A DNA stretch of 64,000 bases from Nitratireductor luteus (GTDB lineage Bacteria; Pseudomonadota; Alphaproteobacteria; Rhizobiales; Rhizobiaceae): positions 342,779-406,778 of the forward strand of contig NZ_JAOANW010000005.1 of assembly GCF_026162365.1 (NCBI RefSeq). Direction: 5' to 3'. The position numbers and the translations under genes were made by a program. The stretch's first letter is position 1. The number at the start of each line of letters is the position of its first letter. Of this stretch, positions 40,561-50,500 are shown one piece after another. Below the pieces are notes generated by a model. The model searched no databases. It was not told where the DNA came from and was given only the letters and a program-made list of their open reading frames with translations.

Positions 40561-42378
40561 TCAGTGGTTGTCGCGCGGGATGCGCGGCATGTCGCCGTTT
40601 TCGCCGCCTTGGGCGAGCTTGCGATATTTGACCGCAGGCTCCAGCACCATTCCCGCATCGAGCTGGGCGACGATGCCGCGCTGAATCTCCTGCCACGGCG
40701 TCTGGTGTGCCGGATAGGCGTAGCCGCCTTCAGCCTCCAGCCGCTTTCGCCGGGTTTCCAGTTCCTCGTCGGAAATCATCATGTCGGCCCGGCAGTTCTT
40801 CAGGTCTATCCGTACGCGGTCGCCGGTCTCCAGCAGTGCCAGACCGCCGCCGGCTGCGGCCTCGGGCGAGGCGTTGAGGATGGAGGGCGAGCCGGAGGTG
40901 CCGGACTGGCGGCCATCGCCGATACAGGCCAGAGAATGGATACCGCGCTTGAGCAGATAATCCGGCGCCCGCATGTTCACCACTTCCGCCGCGCCAGGAT
41001 AGCCTATGGGACCGGCGCCGCGCATGAAGAGGATGCAGTGCTCGTCGATGTCGAGCACGGGATCGTCGATGCGCGCATGATAGTCTTCCGGTCCGTCGAA
41101 AACGATCGCCCGGCCCTCGAAGGCCATGGGATCGTCGGGATTGGACAAATAGCGCTTGCGGAACTCCTCCTCGATGACGGAGAGCTTCATGATCGCCGAG
41201 TTGAACAAATTGCCTTTGAGCACGCGGAAGCCGGCGTCAGGTTTGAGCGGCTTGTCGTAGGGGAGGATGACCCGGTCGTCCTCGATTGCCGCATTCCGGC
41301 AATTCTCGCCGATTGTGCGGCCATTGACCGTGAGCGCATCCTCGTTGATCAGGCCCTGTCCCATGAGTTGGTTGACGACAGCGGGGACGCCGCCGGCATG
41401 ATAGTAGTCTTCGCCCAGATATTCGCCGGCCGGCTGGAGATTGACCAGTAGCGGGACCTTTTCTCCGTAGGTCTGCCAGTCATCGATGTCGAGGTCGACG
41501 CCCAGATGGCGGGCGATGCCATTGAGGTGGATCGGCGCATTGGTGGAGCCGCCGATGGCGGAATTGACGCGGATGGCATTGATGAAGGCGTCGCGCGTCA
41601 TGATGTCGGTGGGCTTGAGGTCCTCATGCACCATGTCGACGATGCGCAGGCCGGTACGGTACGCCATCTCCTGACGGTCGCGATAGGGCGCAGGAATGGC
41701 GGCGGAACCGGGAAGCTGCATGCCGAGCGCCTCGGCCAATGAGTTCATCGTGGTTGCGGTGCCCATCGTGTTGCAATAGCCGGTGGAGGGGGCGGACGAG
41801 GCAACCAGCTTGACGAAGCCTTCATAGTCGATCTCGCCGGCGGCCATCAGTTCGCGTGCCTTCCAGACGATGGTGCCGGAACCGGTGCGCTGGCCGCGGA
41901 ACCAGCCGTTGAGCATGGGCCCTACAGACAACGCTATGGCCGGAATATTGACAGTAGCGGCGGCCATGAGCAGGGCCGGGGTGGTCTTGTCGCAGCCGAT
42001 GGTAAGCACCACGCCGTCGAGCGGGTAGCCGTAGAGCACTTCGACAAGGCTGAGATAGGCCAGGTTGCGGTCGAGCGAGGCGGTGGGCCGCTTGCCGGTT
42101 TCCTGTATCGGGTGCACGGGGAATTCGATGGCAATGCCGCCCGCTTCGCGGATGCCCTCGCGCACGCGCTTGGCCAATTCGATGTGATGCCGGTTGCAAG
42201 GCGACAGGTCCGAGCCGGTCTGGGCGATGCCGATGATGGGCTTTCCCGATTGCAGTTCCTGCTGCGACAGGCCAAAATTCAGGTAACGCTCCAGATAGAG
42301 CGCGGTCATGTCCGGGTTGCCCGCATTATCGAACCAGGCCTGCGAACGCAGAACGGGCTTGCCTTTTTCCTTGCTCAT
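40561..42378 (-). CDS. IlvD/Edd-family sugar acid dehydratase
   Basis: Protein of 605 residues, dehydrating an aldonate to a 2-keto-3-deoxy acid. Three Cys for an Fe-S cluster are visible in [26 protein letters not shown] and [14 protein letters not shown]. The Ser motif [17 protein letters not shown] is intact. Its length and the [20 protein letters not shown] segment fit the arabinonate/xylonate dehydratase group rather than IlvD of branched-chain amino acid synthesis. It heads the minus-strand group with a GntR-type site 31 bp upstream of its ATG. The substrate remains unassigned. Confidence 0.88.
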   Translation of the reverse strand: MSKEKGKPVLRSQAWFDNAGNPDMTALYLERYLNFGLSQQELQSGKPIIGIAQTGSDLSPCNRHHIELAKRVREGIREAGGIAIEFPVHPIQETGKRPTASLDRNLAYLSLVEVLYGYPLDGVVLTIGCDKTTPALLMAAATVNIPAIALSVGPMLNGWFRGQRTGSGTIVWKARELMAAGEIDYEGFVKLVASSAPSTGYCNTMGTATTMNSLAEALGMQLPGSAAIPAPYRDRQEMAYRTGLRIVDMVHEDLKPTDIMTRDAFINAIRVNSAIGGSTNAPIHLNGIARHLGVDLDIDDWQTYGEKVPLLVNLQPAGEYLGEDYYHAGGVPAVVNQLMGQGLINEDALTVNGRTIGENCRNAAIEDDRVILPYDKPLKPDAGFRVLKGNLFNSAIMKLSVIEEEFRKRYLSNPDDPMAFEGRAIVFDGPEDYHARIDDPVLDIDEHCILFMRGAGPIGYPGAAEVVNMRAPDYLLKRGIHSLACIGDGRQSGTSGSPSILNASPEAAAGGGLALLETGDRVRIDLKNCRADMMISDEELETRRKRLEAEGGYAYPAHQTPWQEIQRGIVAQLDAGMVLEPAVKYRKLAQGGENGDMPRIPRDNH

Positions 42379-42800
42379 GTCATCTCCGACTGCTTGGTAT
42401 GCTCCTCAACGTATACAGAAAAAAAGCACAGGGAAAGGGATGCACAGGCGATCATGAGACTTTCAATGTGAAGAATGCGGTAAGCCCATGCTTTCCATGG
42501 ACGAATTCTCCATACTCGGAGGCATGTCATCGCGCTTGAGACTGCAATGCCGGCCGAATTCATAGCCCGCAAGGTTCCTTTATGGATACGTTATGTCGAA
42601 GGCCTTGGCGACTGACCTGTCTTGGGTGGGAACGGGGTCGGGATTGGCCGATAGCGGCCGGACACAGCACGGAGGGAAGACGATAGCGGAATCGTACCGG
42701 ATTGACGCTGCGCGCCCGGTAGGCGCAGCTTGCGCCGAACGCGAAGCGCAGCTAGCCTTGATGGCTAACCACCATATAACCAATTGATATTAAAGGTTTC
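42379..42800. other. Gene-free region between dehydratase and tRNA-Ile
   Basis: The 422 bp contain the GntR-type site at 42409-42420 near the dehydratase start. An open frame of 64 codons at 42593-42787 has no family resemblance and no ribosome binding site, and is not called. Nothing else is recognised. Confidence 0.6.
42409..42420. promoter_or_regulatory. Probable GntR operator before the dehydratase gene
   Basis: AACGTATACAGA shares nine bases in a row (AACGTATAC) with the site at 37719-37730 and lies 31 bp before the dehydratase start codon, a place suited to repression. Confidence 0.55.
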
Positions 42801-42877
42801 TGGTGGGCCCGGAGGGACTCGAACCCCCAACCAAGCGGTTATGAGCCGCCGGCTCTAACCAATTGAGCTACAGGCCC
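42801..42877 (-). tRNA. tRNA-Ile(CAU), the lysidine-modified isoacceptor
   Basis: A 77-nt cloverleaf with encoded CCA. The acceptor stem is GGGCCTG / CGGGCCC-type, the D arm is GCTCAATTGGTTAGAGC, the anticodon loop CTCATAA gives CAU, and the T arm contains GGTTCGAGTCC. The anticodon stem and following bases (GGCGGCTCATAACCGCTTGG) closely resemble E. coli ileX, which reads AUA after lysidine modification. An elongator Met tRNA is the alternative. Confidence 0.85.
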
Positions 42878-42987
42878 GGTGCGGCATGGATTAGTGATTT
42901 TTTTGCCCATGCACAAGCGGGATGCGCCGCAATCCATTCATAATCGCGCTCTATCCATAATTTGCTGAAACAACCAAGGAGATTTCC

Positions 42988-43710
42988 ATGACGCGTCCCT
43001 TTCTGCCGATAGCGTTGGCGGCTTCGATGGTCGCCGTGCCTCAGGCTTTTGGGCAAGACCAGGCCTCGCAGCCCAGGATTGTAGTGACGGGCGAGGGCGA
43101 GGCGCGGCTGAGCCCGGATATGGCGCTCGTCACGCTGGCCGTCACGCGTGAGGCCGAGACGGCCCGCGCGGCGATGGACAACAACAATTCGGCCATAGCG
43201 GCCGTGATCGCCGCCCTCAAGGAAGAAGGCATCGAGGCGCGCGACCTGCAGACCAGTGGGCTTTCGATCCAGCCGCAATATGTTTACCCCAACGAGCGCA
43301 ATGACGAAGAGAAGCCGCGCATCGTCGGCTACCAGGTCACCAATCAGTTGACTGTGCGCATTCGCGACATGGACAAGGTGGGTGCCATACTCGACCGCTC
43401 GGTCTCGCTGGGCGTCAACCAGGGCGGGCACATCACTTTCACCAATGACGACCCGACAGAAGCGCTGAGCGAGGCGCGCAAGCTGGCCGTCGAGGACGCC
43501 ATGGCGAAGGCCAGGACGCTGGCCGAAGCCGCCGGTGTGAACCTTGGCAAGGTAGTCGAGCTTTCGGAACGCACCGCCAGCCCGCCGCCGATGCCCATGG
43601 CCGGAAAGATGATGCGCATGGAGATGGCTGCCGATGCGGCTGTACCCGTCGAAGCCGGTGAAAACAGCTATACCGTTCAGGTAAGTGTGACCTTCGGCAT
43701 CGATCAGTAG
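42988..43710 (+). CDS. SIMPL-domain (DUF541) periplasmic protein, BP26-like
   Basis: Protein of 240 residues with a signal peptide (cut near AFGQ-DQ) and a SIMPL/DUF541 domain: VVTGEGEARLSPDMALVTLA, GIEARDLQTSGLSIQPQY, and the tail YTVQVSVTFGIDQ. It resembles Brucella BP26/OMP28, a periplasmic antigen that forms channel-like oligomers. AAGGAG lies 6 bases before the ATG. The gene is monocistronic, with a strong terminator behind it. Function is unknown. Confidence 0.9.
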   Translation: MTRPFLPIALAASMVAVPQAFGQDQASQPRIVVTGEGEARLSPDMALVTLAVTREAETARAAMDNNNSAIAAVIAALKEEGIEARDLQTSGLSIQPQYVYPNERNDEEKPRIVGYQVTNQLTVRIRDMDKVGAILDRSVSLGVNQGGHITFTNDDPTEALSEARKLAVEDAMAKARTLAEAAGVNLGKVVELSERTASPPPMPMAGKMMRMEMAADAAVPVEAGENSYTVQVSVTFGIDQ

Positions 43711-43735
43711 GTTTCCCCACGTTCAAATCGAAAAA

Positions 43736-43764
43736 GGCCGCCGGAGCAATCCGGCGGCCTTTTT
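43736..43764. terminator. Bidirectional intrinsic terminator
   Basis: Nine-base stem GGCCGCCGG / CCGGCGGCC with A residues on the left and TTTTT on the right, between the SIMPL gene and the convergent small secreted protein. Confidence 0.9.
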
Positions 43765-43785
43765 CGGGGTGGGGAGGCCGTAGCG

Positions 43786-44145
43786 CTATCGTATGCGGAT
43801 CACCGGGCAATGCGGCGCGCGCGCGAAGACGACGCTTACGCGGTCGCGATGCTGGCGCCCGGTTACGCGGATGGCGCGGTGGTTGACGCGGGTGATGCGG
43901 GCATGCCGGAGGCCCATGCGCTCGGCCTTGTGCAGGGCGCGGCGCGGCGTGCAGCTCGCCTCACGGTAGTGCGGGCGGCGCGGGCGATAGTCGCGATCGC
44001 GCTCGCCCATATGGATGCCGGCCCGCCCGTTGCCCTGGCCGAAGCTGAAATAGATGCCGTCCGCCTTGGCGGCGGTGGGCGCGGCGGCGAATGCGCCGAG
44101 ACTGAGGAAAGCGGAAAGAGCGGCAATCTGGATCTTGCGGAACAT
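43786..44145 (-). CDS. Small secreted basic protein of unknown function
   Basis: Protein of 119 residues. A signal peptide (MFRKIQIAALSAFLSLGAFA, cleaved near AKA-DG) is followed by GIYFSFGQGNGRAGI and an Arg/His-rich tail. There are two Cys in the mature part, which could form a disulfide. GGAG lies 7 bases before the ATG at 44145. Similar short Arg-rich secreted proteins occur in rhizobial genomes; I know no function. The next gene upstream is about 125 bp away and probably a separate unit. Confidence 0.65.
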   Translation of the reverse strand: MFRKIQIAALSAFLSLGAFAAAPTAAKADGIYFSFGQGNGRAGIHMGERDRDYRPRRPHYREASCTPRRALHKAERMGLRHARITRVNHRAIRVTGRQHRDRVSVVFARAPHCPVIRIR

Positions 44146-44270
44146 GTCGGATCTCCTCATCGGTGTGAATGTTGAGGAGACATTGCCGGAGCGCCCCTGA
44201 ACGCCGTACGAACCGACCGTTCATTCGCTGTTCATGGCAACTGTTCAGGCGGGTATAGAAGACCGGCCTT

Positions 44271-44684
44271 TCAGGCCTTCGCGATTTGCCTCTTCCAGTT
44301 TTCCAGGCTGCGGTAGGCGGTGACGCGGGAAATCAGGCCGTCATCGATCTCGAAGAAGATGCCACCGGGCAGCGTGTAGCTCTGGCCCGATGCCTCGGGA
44401 AGGCCCTCGGCGGTCGTCAGGTAGGTTCCGCGCACCGTGTATTCGGCAGCGGCCCGCACTCCGCCGGGTGCCGTCATCACGGCAATGTCCGACAGGGTCT
44501 CGCGGTAGTGGCGGGACATGAGGCCCAGAAACCAGCGGAACTTCTCCTTGCCGATTTCGCGGCCACCTTCGTTGATGTCGTGAACGACGTCCTCCGATAG
44601 CAGCGAGAGCATGTGCTCGTGATCGCCGGCATTGAAGGCTGCGAGGTAGTTTTCGACGAGGTCGCGGGTTTCGGTTTCGCTCAT
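44271..44684 (-). CDS. NTF2/SnoaL-like protein
   Basis: Protein of 137 residues with the cone-shaped NTF2 fold pattern: LVENYLAAFNAGDHEHMLSL at the start, then VVHDINEGG and a C-terminal GGIFFEIDDGLISRVTAYRS. Family members are isomerases, hydrolases or ligand-binding proteins, often annotated as ketosteroid isomerase-like. The substrate is unknown. It stands alone between a small secreted protein and the YcgN-like gene. Confidence 0.8.
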   Translation of the reverse strand: MSETETRDLVENYLAAFNAGDHEHMLSLLSEDVVHDINEGGREIGKEKFRWFLGLMSRHYRETLSDIAVMTAPGGVRAAAEYTVRGTYLTTAEGLPEASGQSYTLPGGIFFEIDDGLISRVTAYRSLENWKRQIAKA

Positions 44685-44707
44685 GTTCGTCTCCGTCCTT
44701 GGTCGGA

Positions 44708-45160
44708 CTACGGTTCTTCTTCCAGCATGTATTGCAGGTAATCTTCCGGCTCACCGAGATCGCTTTCGCTGGCCTTCACCCGTCCCTTTATGGAGATGCC
44801 AGCTTCGTGGACCGTTTCCTTGCTGCCGGATACCAGCGGGTGCCACCAGTAGAGATCCTCGCCATTGGCCAGGAGCCGGTAGGCGCAGGTGGCGGGAAGC
44901 CAGGCGATGGTGCGCACGTTCTGTGGGGTGAGGCGCACGCAATCGGACACGGTGGCGAAGCGGTTTTTATAGTCGGAACAACGGCATGTGCCGGCGTCGA
45001 ACAGGCGGCAGGCGACGCTTGTCCAGTGGATTTCCCCGGTGTCCTCGTCCTCGAGCTTGGCCAGGCAGCATTTGCCGCAGCCATCGCAAAGCGATTCCCA
45101 CTCGCGCGGCGTCATCTCCTCCAGGCTCTTGGTCTTCCAGAATGGATCCATGGCAGGCAT
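44708..45160 (-). CDS. YcgN-family cysteine cluster protein (UPF0260)
   Basis: Protein of 150 residues with eight Cys, in the arrangement [37 protein letters not shown] and PATCAYRLL, the UPF0260/YkgJ-type zinc or iron-sulfur cluster motif. Function is unknown. M1 at 45160 and M4 at 45151 are both possible starts. It ends 23 bp upstream of the NTF2-like gene start in the same direction, so co-transcription is possible. Confidence 0.85.
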   Translation of the reverse strand: MPAMDPFWKTKSLEEMTPREWESLCDGCGKCCLAKLEDEDTGEIHWTSVACRLFDAGTCRCSDYKNRFATVSDCVRLTPQNVRTIAWLPATCAYRLLANGEDLYWWHPLVSGSKETVHEAGISIKGRVKASESDLGEPEDYLQYMLEEEP

Positions 45161-45285
45161 GTCGCGCGGCCAGAGCCGGCCGTCAAGGGGCTGTGCCGGC
45201 GGCCGAAACGACGAGGCAAGGGAACCAACGGCCTCGCCGCCGATTATCGAGGCCGTAGGGACGTCGCACCGTGGAGCGAAGGACG

Positions 45286-47355
45286 ATGACGAATTCGAGA
45301 TTGTTTATGGCTGGAACCGCCCTGAGCCTGTTGATGGCAGGGTCGGCGACCGCCGAAGAGCGCGCCGTGGGCGGTCCGGTTACGCCTGACGGCGTGATTA
45401 TCCTGGCGCAGGCGGAAGAGCCTGCAGGTGAGGGTGGGGAATGCCCGCCCGGAACGGCGCCCACTGGACCTGACGGTGCCTGCGTACCAGCGGTGGAAAA
45501 AGAGGGCGAGGAGCCGGCCGCCGAACCTGCTCCCACAGAAGAGCCGCCTTCCGCCGAGGAGAAGCCCCCGGCGGAAACCCAGGAGGCACCGGCCGCTGAA
45601 GGTGAGGAAGCCCCTGCCGACGCGCCTGTGGAATCCGAGCCCGCCCCTGTCGAGGAACAGGTCACACCGCCTGTGGATGCGGAGGCCGAACAGCCGGCGG
45701 AAACCGAAGAGGCACCGGCCGCTGAAGGTGAGGAAGCCCCTGCCGACGCGCCTGTGGAATCCGAGCCCGCCCCTGTCGAGGAACAGGTCACACCGCCTGC
45801 GGATGCGGAGGCCGAACAGCCCGCAGAGACCATGGAGGCACCGGCGGAAACGACGGAAGAACCTACGGTTGAAGGCAGCGAGGAGTTGCCTGCCGATGAG
45901 CCAGTGGAAACCCCCGCTACGCAAGAGCCCGCACCCACGGACGAGACCGTGGTCGAACCTACCGGAGAGGCCGAGCAGACCGTCCCGGACGAGGGCGAGG
46001 CCGTGGAAGACTGTCCGCCCGGCACGGTTCGTGCAGCCGATGGCGGGGAGTGCGTCGCAGCCGAACCGCCTGCCGAGGAAGAGACGGATGCAGACGCGCC
46101 GACGGATGGGGCAGTCGAGGAGGAAGAACCCATCGACGGCGGCACGGCTGCAGAGCCCGGCGCCGAAGACGATACGGCGGTTGAGGGCGAGGCGACGCCA
46201 TCTGAAGATGCGGCTCCGGTCCTCGACAGCCAGAAGAACGGCGAGGCCGAGCCGGAAGCCACGGTTGAAGGCGAGGAGCAGCCGGTCGAGGACGGGCAGG
46301 AAGAACAGGCCACAGAGGAGGCGCCCTCGCCGGAAAGCGATGCGGAAGCCCAGGTAGATCTGGTGGACCCGGAAACGCTGCGTACGGAGATCCGCCAAAT
46401 GGTGGAACAGGAGGGCGAGCGGATTGAGCTGGGCCAGACGCCGGAAGACACCCGCATGCGCCGACAGGAACTCCTCGGACAGGTGCCGGAGGGGGCTCAG
46501 GTGATCGAAGAGTACAACGACAACCGGAAGATCATCCAGTACAACAACAACATCTATATCGAGAGCCCCGATTACGACCGCCTCGTGCGTCGCGACGACC
46601 TGGTCTACTACGACGACCTGCGGGGCGATCGCGTGCGCGAGGTTATCGAGCGCCCGGACGGAACGCGCATCATCACCATCCGCAACAGATACGGCGATGT
46701 TCTCCGCCGGGTGCGGGTGATGCCGGACGGACGGGAATATGTGCTGGTGTATGTGCCGGAGGATCGCTTCGACAGGGTCGCCCGCTATGAGGATCCGGTA
46801 GTCGAGCTCGGCCCGTTGCGGCTCACGATTCCGATAAGCGAGTATGTCCTTGAGGCGCGCCGGGTGGAAAGCGCAGAACGGTACTACGAGTTCCTCGACC
46901 AGCCTCCGGTGGAGCAGGTGCAGCGGCTCTATTCGCTCGAAGAAGTGAAGCGTTCGCCCCGGGTCCGCGACATGGTGCGGCGCATCGACCTCGATACCAT
47001 CGAGTTCGAGTTCGGCTCGGCGCGCATTGAGGAACGTGAGATCCGGGACATCGAATCGCTGGCGACAGCGATGGAGCGGTTGCTGGAGGAGAACCCGGCC
47101 GAGACCTTCCTGATCGAAGGTCATACGGATGCAGTCGGTTCCGAAAATGCCAATCTTGCACTCTCGGATCGGCGTGCCGAAGCCGTTGCCCGGGCGCTCA
47201 CCGATGTCTTTGGCTTGCCGCCTGAGAACCTGGTGACCCAGGGCTATGGCGAGCAGTATCTGAAGATAAATACGCCGGAGCCCGAGCGGGAAAACCGGCG
47301 CGTAGCAGTGCGCCGCATTACGCCGCTGGTCTCGCCCGTGGCCGAGCGCCAGTAG
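45286..47355 (+). CDS. OmpA-family outer-membrane protein with long acidic repeat region
   Basis: Protein of 689 residues. A signal peptide ([20 protein letters not shown]) precedes a Pro/Glu/Ala-rich acidic region near residues 35-370 that contains two tandem 42-residue repeats and two Cys motifs ([28 protein letters not shown]). A region rich in Tyr, Asp and Arg follows. The C-terminal OmpA domain near residues 555-670 binds peptidoglycan ([20 protein letters not shown]). The ATG at 45286 lies 9 bases after GGAG. It converges on the two large secreted proteins at 47.5-53.1 kb, and the CPPGT motifs resemble those in the larger of these. Confidence 0.88.
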   Translation: MTNSRLFMAGTALSLLMAGSATAEERAVGGPVTPDGVIILAQAEEPAGEGGECPPGTAPTGPDGACVPAVEKEGEEPAAEPAPTEEPPSAEEKPPAETQEAPAAEGEEAPADAPVESEPAPVEEQVTPPVDAEAEQPAETEEAPAAEGEEAPADAPVESEPAPVEEQVTPPADAEAEQPAETMEAPAETTEEPTVEGSEELPADEPVETPATQEPAPTDETVVEPTGEAEQTVPDEGEAVEDCPPGTVRAADGGECVAAEPPAEEETDADAPTDGAVEEEEPIDGGTAAEPGAEDDTAVEGEATPSEDAAPVLDSQKNGEAEPEATVEGEEQPVEDGQEEQATEEAPSPESDAEAQVDLVDPETLRTEIRQMVEQEGERIELGQTPEDTRMRRQELLGQVPEGAQVIEEYNDNRKIIQYNNNIYIESPDYDRLVRRDDLVYYDDLRGDRVREVIERPDGTRIITIRNRYGDVLRRVRVMPDGREYVLVYVPEDRFDRVARYEDPVVELGPLRLTIPISEYVLEARRVESAERYYEFLDQPPVEQVQRLYSLEEVKRSPRVRDMVRRIDLDTIEFEFGSARIEEREIRDIESLATAMERLLEENPAETFLIEGHTDAVGSENANLALSDRRAEAVARALTDVFGLPPENLVTQGYGEQYLKINTPEPERENRRVAVRRITPLVSPVAERQ
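45586..45837 (+). repeat. Tandem 126-bp repeat, two copies, inside the OmpA-like gene
   Basis: Units of 126 bp (45586-45711 and 45712-45837) encode 42 acidic residues each. They are almost identical in their first 105 bases and diverge near the end. The unit length is a multiple of three, so copy-number change would keep the frame. Confidence 0.9.
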
Positions 47356-47417
47356 CGGTTTCCTGCCCTATTTCCCGGTAGGCTGGCCCGGCCCCGGCTG
47401 GGAAGCGCGGGAAGGAG

Positions 47418-47451
47418 CCCGGCCGGATGTCCCTCCACCGGCCGGGTCTTC
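47418..47451 (+). terminator. First hairpin after the OmpA-like gene
   Basis: CCCGGCCGG pairs with CCGGCCGGG around an 11-base loop, followed by TCTTC. It lies 60 bp after the stop codon. Confidence 0.6.
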
Positions 47452-47473
47452 TGCAATAAAGGCCAAAGAAAAA

Positions 47474-47500
47474 CCCCGCCGGATATCCGGCGGGGTTCTT
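47474..47500. terminator. Bidirectional terminator between convergent genes
   Basis: A perfect 22-bp palindrome CCCCGCCGGAT / ATCCGGCGGGG, with AAAA before and TTCTTGTT after, serves the OmpA-like gene and the convergent large secreted protein. Confidence 0.8.
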
Positions 47501-47513
47501 GTTGCGGCAAAAT

Positions 47514-50500
47514 CTACTGGATCTGCTGGTTGTTCCGTGGCTGCAGGAGTTGCGGCCGAATCTGCAACTGGGGCCGGTTAAGCTGCGGTATCTGCCGCTG
47601 GACCGGAGGACGGGTAACCGTCGGCGGGGTAGTCTGCCGGCAGTTCGGATACTGTCCCGTGGTGCCAGGCGGGCAGCGGCGCTGCACGACCGGGCGGCAG
47701 TTGGGGAAAGTTCCCGTTGTGCCCTGCGGGCAGCGCGGCCGCACGATGGGCGCGCAGTTGGGGTAGCGGCCGGTGGTGCCGGGCGGGCATTGCCTCTGCA
47801 CTTCCGGTCTACGGCAGCGCCCGGCCACGAAGGCGGTTCCGGGCGGGCAGCGATCCTGCACGATCGGCCGGCAGTTCGGATAGCGGCCGGTCGTGCCCTG
47901 CGGGCATTCACGCTGGACCTGCGGCTTGACGCAGCGGCCATTCTGCAGGCGCGTTCCGCGAGGGCAGACGCAACGTCCGTCCTGGGTGCGGATCTGGCCC
48001 GGCAGCAGCTTGCACTGCGGGTCAGCCTGCGGACGCTGACGCTCGGGCTGCTTGGGCTGAGGGTCCGGCCGGTTGGGACGCGGCGTCGGCACGGGGACCG
48101 GCGTCGTCTGAATGTCGCCCACGCACTGCCCGTTGCGGAAGGTGGTGCCTTCCGGGCAGACACAGCGGCCGTCATTGTTCAGGACGAAACCGGGCGAGCA
48201 CTGTTCCTCCTCCTCGGCCAGGACCGTGAAGTCGTGGCAGTCGAAGGGGCGGGACGAGGCTTCGCCACCCGGCTCGGACAGCGAGCGCGGGCCTTCACGC
48301 ACGTCTACATCCATGCCGATGACGGCGGCACAGTTACGGCCTTGCGCACCGTTGCCGACCTCACTGGCCAGGTCTGCATCCAGCGGCAGCTCGACCGTGA
48401 CCTCGTGGCTACGGCTTTCGCCGGGCGCCAGGTCGAGGGTGGTCTCGCAGACGAAGGGCAGTTCCGAAGGCTCCGGCGAGCAGCCGAAGGGCGGGTTCAC
48501 CGAAACGATGGTCGCCGGCGTGGAGCCGAAACCGTCGACCGTCAAGGCATCGCCAATCCGCATGGGGCCGGAGATGGCGGCTGGCCCGTCATTCGTGATG
48601 GTGATCTCGAATGTGCAGGGCTGCCCCAGCAGGCACTGGCTGTCGCCGGTCTTTTCGACCGAGATTCCAGTACCGCCCTCGGCGCAGGCTTCGCCGAACG
48701 GGTAGACGATGTCGTCGCCCGGCGCCGGGCCGAAGGAACCGCGCGCGCAGTTCTCGAACCGCTCGTTGGGCGAGACATTGACCGTCACGTCGAAGTGGCG
48801 GCTCGTTCCCGGCATCATGACGGCGCCGGGGATTTCGCAGGCCAGCGTTGCGGCCGGAACCGCACCGCAAGTCCATTCCGGCCCGTCCGGCAAGACAGAA
48901 CCGATCTCGACAGGCGCACCGCCGCCGATCAGCGTCGCCGCATCGTTCACCCGTACCGGGCCCATGGGGGCGGCAGTGCCGGGATTGGACACGGTGATGC
49001 GGCATGCGACCGAGCCCGACGAAACCGTCGCTTCGCAGGTCTTCTGTATCCGCAACTGCGGCTCGCCGCCCGGGCGGTCGGGGATCGTCGCCTTGGCGCA
49101 GGCCTCATTGTTGGCGAGATTCGTTTCGCCCGTGAGAGCTTCCACCTTGGCGCAGTTCTCCACGATGTTGGACGGGTAGTCCGCCACCACCGCCGTCACC
49201 TGGATGTCGGTGGTGGCGCCGGGAGCCAGCACCAGCATCGGATGCTTGCACTCGAACTGGTTGCCGGCCAGCGGCACGCAGGCCCAGGGCGGGGTCGGGC
49301 TGAAACTCGCCGAGGCGACGTCGCCCAGCGGGAACGTATCGACCACCGTGATGGGAGCTGCGATGTTGACGGGGCCGGCGTTGTAGATCGTGACCACGTA
49401 GGTGCACAGGCCGTCGGGGGTGCATATGGCCGGCTCGGCGCGCTTGCGCACTCCGATGTCGGGTATGTCGCCCTCGGGCGGTGTGCATTCGGGATCGCCG
49501 GGCTTGCATATCTTGATCGATGCGCAGGCCTTGTCGTTGGTCGGATCGCCGAACGCATCCTTGCCGCTGGCCGTGTAGTCGTATTCGGCGCAGTTGCGGA
49601 GGACGCTTCCGGGCCATGCTGGGCCGGGCTGGAAGCCAAGCTTCAGGTCCACGAACTCGCCCGGGTTGAGGGTGGTTTCGGGATGTTCGCAGGAAGCGGG
49701 GCTGGCCATGGGCACGCAGGTCCAGGGCGCGTTGGGGCCGGCGATGATGTCGGCGTGGCCGGGGGCGGTGACTTCGTCCAGCACGATCTTGCCGGTATAG
49801 GGTGCGTCGCCGGCATTCGATACGCGGATGGTGAAGTCGCATGGGCCTTCCGGCTCGCACATGGCTTCGTCGGCGCGCTTTTCGACCTTGATGTCGGGCT
49901 TGCCTTCCTCGTCCGGGCAATCGAGATCCTCCGGGATTTCGATATCGACGGTCTGCGAGCAACACAGGCCGACGCCCTCGGCAGGACCCGCATAGGTCTC
50001 GACGCCGGTCACCACCAGATGGATGGTCTCGCCGGGGAGGGCCCCGATGATTTTCCATTCCAGTGTGCCGCCGCCGGCGGGAACCACCTGCGAAGCCGGA
50101 TCGATGACGATGCCAGGCGTGGTCGAGGAGACCATGACGACATTGCCCGCAATCTCCGGTCCGACATGCATGCGGTAGATGTAGGCGCCGCCGCCGGGCA
50201 CGCAATCGACCTCGCCGGTCTCGACCGCGAAGCAGGCCTCTTCCGGGTCACCGCCAGGCGGAGGCGGAGGCGGTTCGCAATCGGTGACGTCGATGGCGAT
50301 GGTGGTCGGTGCGCCGGTCTTCCAGTCGCCGTCATCAGGGATGGCCGGGTCGTGCGAGGGCATTGTGCCCAGGCCGCCGCCGACATCGGCGCGCTGCAGG
50401 GTGATGTTGCCCTGATTGTCGACATTGGTGACGGCCGGGAAGGCGGCCTGGTCGATCTTCGCCTTGATCTCGATAATGGCATAGCGCTCCGTGAGGCTGC

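Noticed and set aside
42593..42787. Possible 64-codon gene upstream of the tRNA
   Set aside because: No ribosome binding site, no family resemblance and no conservation data.
42801..42877. tRNA-Met reading of the CAU tRNA
   Set aside because: The anticodon stem and flanking bases resemble ileX more than elongator or initiator Met tRNA; Ile2 is the better call, though not proven.
45244..47124. Open frame of 626 codons on the minus strand opposite the OmpA-like gene
   Set aside because: Antisense shadow of a repeat-rich gene; the OmpA domain and signal peptide are on the plus strand.
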